NCBI RefSeq assembly: GCF_014652355.1
Contig: NZ_BMYQ01000001.1
Location: 804,180-868,179, forward strand
Length of the DNA: 64,000 bases
Source: Gemmobacter lanyuensis
GTDB lineage: Bacteria > Pseudomonadota > Alphaproteobacteria > Rhodobacterales > Rhodobacteraceae
Direction of reading: 5' to 3'
Shown here: positions 63,147 to 64,000 of the stretch, in pieces
Position numbering within the stretch: position 1 is the stretch's first letter
How the letters are laid out: every line of letters starts with the position of its first letter
Made by a program: the position numbers and the translations under genes
Notes under the pieces: model-generated
The model's input: the letters and a program-made list of their open reading frames with translations, nothing else
Told to the model about the DNA's origin: nothing
The model's database searches: none

Positions 63147-63197
63147 CCGGGGGTTTCACACCCCCGGACCCCCGTGGGATATTTCCACAACGGGAAG
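63147..63197 (+). repeat. Dispersed hairpin repeat, copy 5
   Basis: Hairpin CCGGGGGT, loop TTCAC, ACCCCCGG; core variant ACCCCCGTGGGATATTT; tail CCACAACGGGAAG as in copy 1. It starts 21 bp after the permease stop, 6 bp before the convergent DUF3422 stop. Confidence 0.75.
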
Positions 63198-63202
63198 CAG
63201 GA

Positions 63203-64000
63203 TCAGTGGCCCATGCTGCGTTTGATGCGCCGCAGCATGAGCCAGACGCCCGCGATGACGGGTGGGACCAGGAGTGCCATCATCGCCTCTTTCGACAGAT
63301 GCGCGGCCTTGGCGAGCGGATAGGCGGCATAAGAAGCGAGGCTGACGGCATAGTAGCTGATTGCCACGACCGAGAGGCCTTCAACCGTGTGTTGCAGCCG
63401 CAGCTGCAGGTCGGCGCGGCGGTCCATGCTTTCGAGGAGCCGCTGGTTTTGTGCGCTGCGTTCCACATCGACGCGGGTTCTTAGCAGCTCGGCCGCGCGG
63501 GCGGCGCGTTCCAGCATGGTCTTGAGCCGGGTTTCGGTCGATTTCACCGTGCGCATGGCCGGATCGTAACGGCGCATCATGAATTCGGAGAAGGTCTGGC
63601 GACCATCGATGCGTTCTTCGCGCAGGACGGAAATGCGCTGGTTCACCAGTGCCTCGTAGGCGCCGGTTGCACCGAAGCGGAAGGCGCAGCGGACGGCGAG
63701 GCTTTCGAGTTCGGCCGAGATCTTGAGGAGATCATCCAGCAGCACCTCGGGCGAGCGGTCCATCACGTCAAGCGCGGAGACGAGGTCCGAGAGACGGGGG
63801 TCGAGCGCGTTCAGGCGACCCGAAAGATCGCGCGCGCGGTTGAGGCCCAGCATGGACATGGCGCGGTAGGTCTCGATCTCGCAGAGGCGCTGGACGATGC
63901 GGCCGATCCGCCTTTGGCCCACCCCGTCGCGGACGAAGACGGCAAAGCGCATTTGACCCGCGGGATCAATGCGGAAATCGCCGGCAATCACTGCAGCGCC
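63203..64000 (-). CDS. DUF3422-family protein (partial)
   Basis: C-terminal 265 residues of a DUF3422 protein; the frame is open to the right edge, so the N-terminal part is missing. Visible: GQMRFAVFVRDGVGQRRIGRI, ETYRAMSMLGLNRARDL, long helices with heptad character (RTVKSTETRLKTMLERAARAAELLRTRVDVERSAQNQRLLESMDRRADLQLRLQ region, positions 63380-63560) and two C-terminal membrane helices before the tail RRIKRSMGH. Predicted membrane-anchored protein with a coiled coil; function unknown. Confidence 0.88.
   Translation of the reverse strand, partial: GAAVIAGDFRIDPAGQMRFAVFVRDGVGQRRIGRIVQRLCEIETYRAMSMLGLNRARDLSGRLNALDPRLSDLVSALDVMDRSPEVLLDDLLKISAELESLAVRCAFRFGATGAYEALVNQRISVLREERIDGRQTFSEFMMRRYDPAMRTVKSTETRLKTMLERAARAAELLRTRVDVERSAQNQRLLESMDRRADLQLRLQHTVEGLSVVAISYYAVSLASYAAYPLAKAAHLSKEAMMALLVPPVIAGVWLMLRRIKRSMGH

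Overview
The window looks like core chromosome of an alphaproteobacterium of the Rhodobacteraceae (Rhodobacter/Gemmobacter/Paracoccus-like). Support: high G+C, dense gene packing with many ATGA/TGATG overlaps, a SAM-II riboswitch in front of metZ, the ctaC-ctaB-ctaG-ctaE-surf1-thrC-M16 peptidase order, ctaD next to a DUF2244 gene, and several FNR (FnrL-type) boxes. I see no insertion sequence, prophage, CRISPR array or rRNA; one tRNA (Leu, GAG) is present. About 60 protein genes are supported, two of them cut by the window edges (glyQ on the left, a DUF3422 gene on the right).

Layout. 1-9.5 kb: glyQ (partial), a SPOR/peptidoglycan-binding/degenerate-trypsin protein, trkH, folE2, an acetyltransferase, metZ with its riboswitch, a Nu-class GST, yciB and a DMT exporter. 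9.5-16.8 kb: ftsY, an AlkB-like di-iron hydroxylase, two tandem secreted four-cysteine paralogues, xseA, purD and a bestrophin. 16.8-25.3 kb: lysC, ptsP (EI-Ntr), an EcsC protein, an acetyltransferase, MTA phosphorylase plus apt (purine/methylthioadenosine salvage), an FAD-linked hydroxyacid dehydrogenase and a 54-residue membrane peptide. 25.4-32.9 kb (minus strand): the aa3 cytochrome oxidase operon (subunits II and III, heme O synthase, Cox11, SURF1) running on into thrC, an M16 peptidase and a RimJ-like acetyltransferase. 33-41.8 kb: tldD, tex and a polyamine-type ABC transporter (potA-potD-potB-potC). 42.3-50 kb: tRNA-Leu, a peptidoglycan-binding protein, lipB, cytochrome c2, ctaD, an RTX protein, DUF2244 and YqeY proteins. 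50.2-53.4 kb: carA and a glycosyltransferase fused to an MshEN-like domain. 53.4-63.1 kb: a likely catabolic module of two M20 amidohydrolases and an FAD amine oxidoreductase, divergent from a complete dipeptide-type ABC transporter, with a TetR-like palindrome between them. The right edge holds the DUF3422 gene.

How the parts work together. The ctaC operon, ctaD and cytochrome c2 form one respiratory branch, and each has a TTGAY-N4-ATCAA FNR box in front of it, so oxygen control of the whole branch is a reasonable inference. The methionine gene metZ has a complete control unit: promoter, riboswitch at the 5' end of the RNA, then an intrinsic terminator. A dispersed repeat (GC-rich hairpin, then a core like CCCCCGAGGATATTT and one of two tails) occurs five times between genes.

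Most of the window is ordinary. The parts least explained by known annotation are the triad-less trypsin-like protein, the tandem four-cysteine secreted proteins, the MshEN-glycosyltransferase fusion, the RTX protein with a duplicated N-terminal module, the dispersed repeat, and the transporter/hydrolase module. No single locus is clearly a new defence or mobile system.
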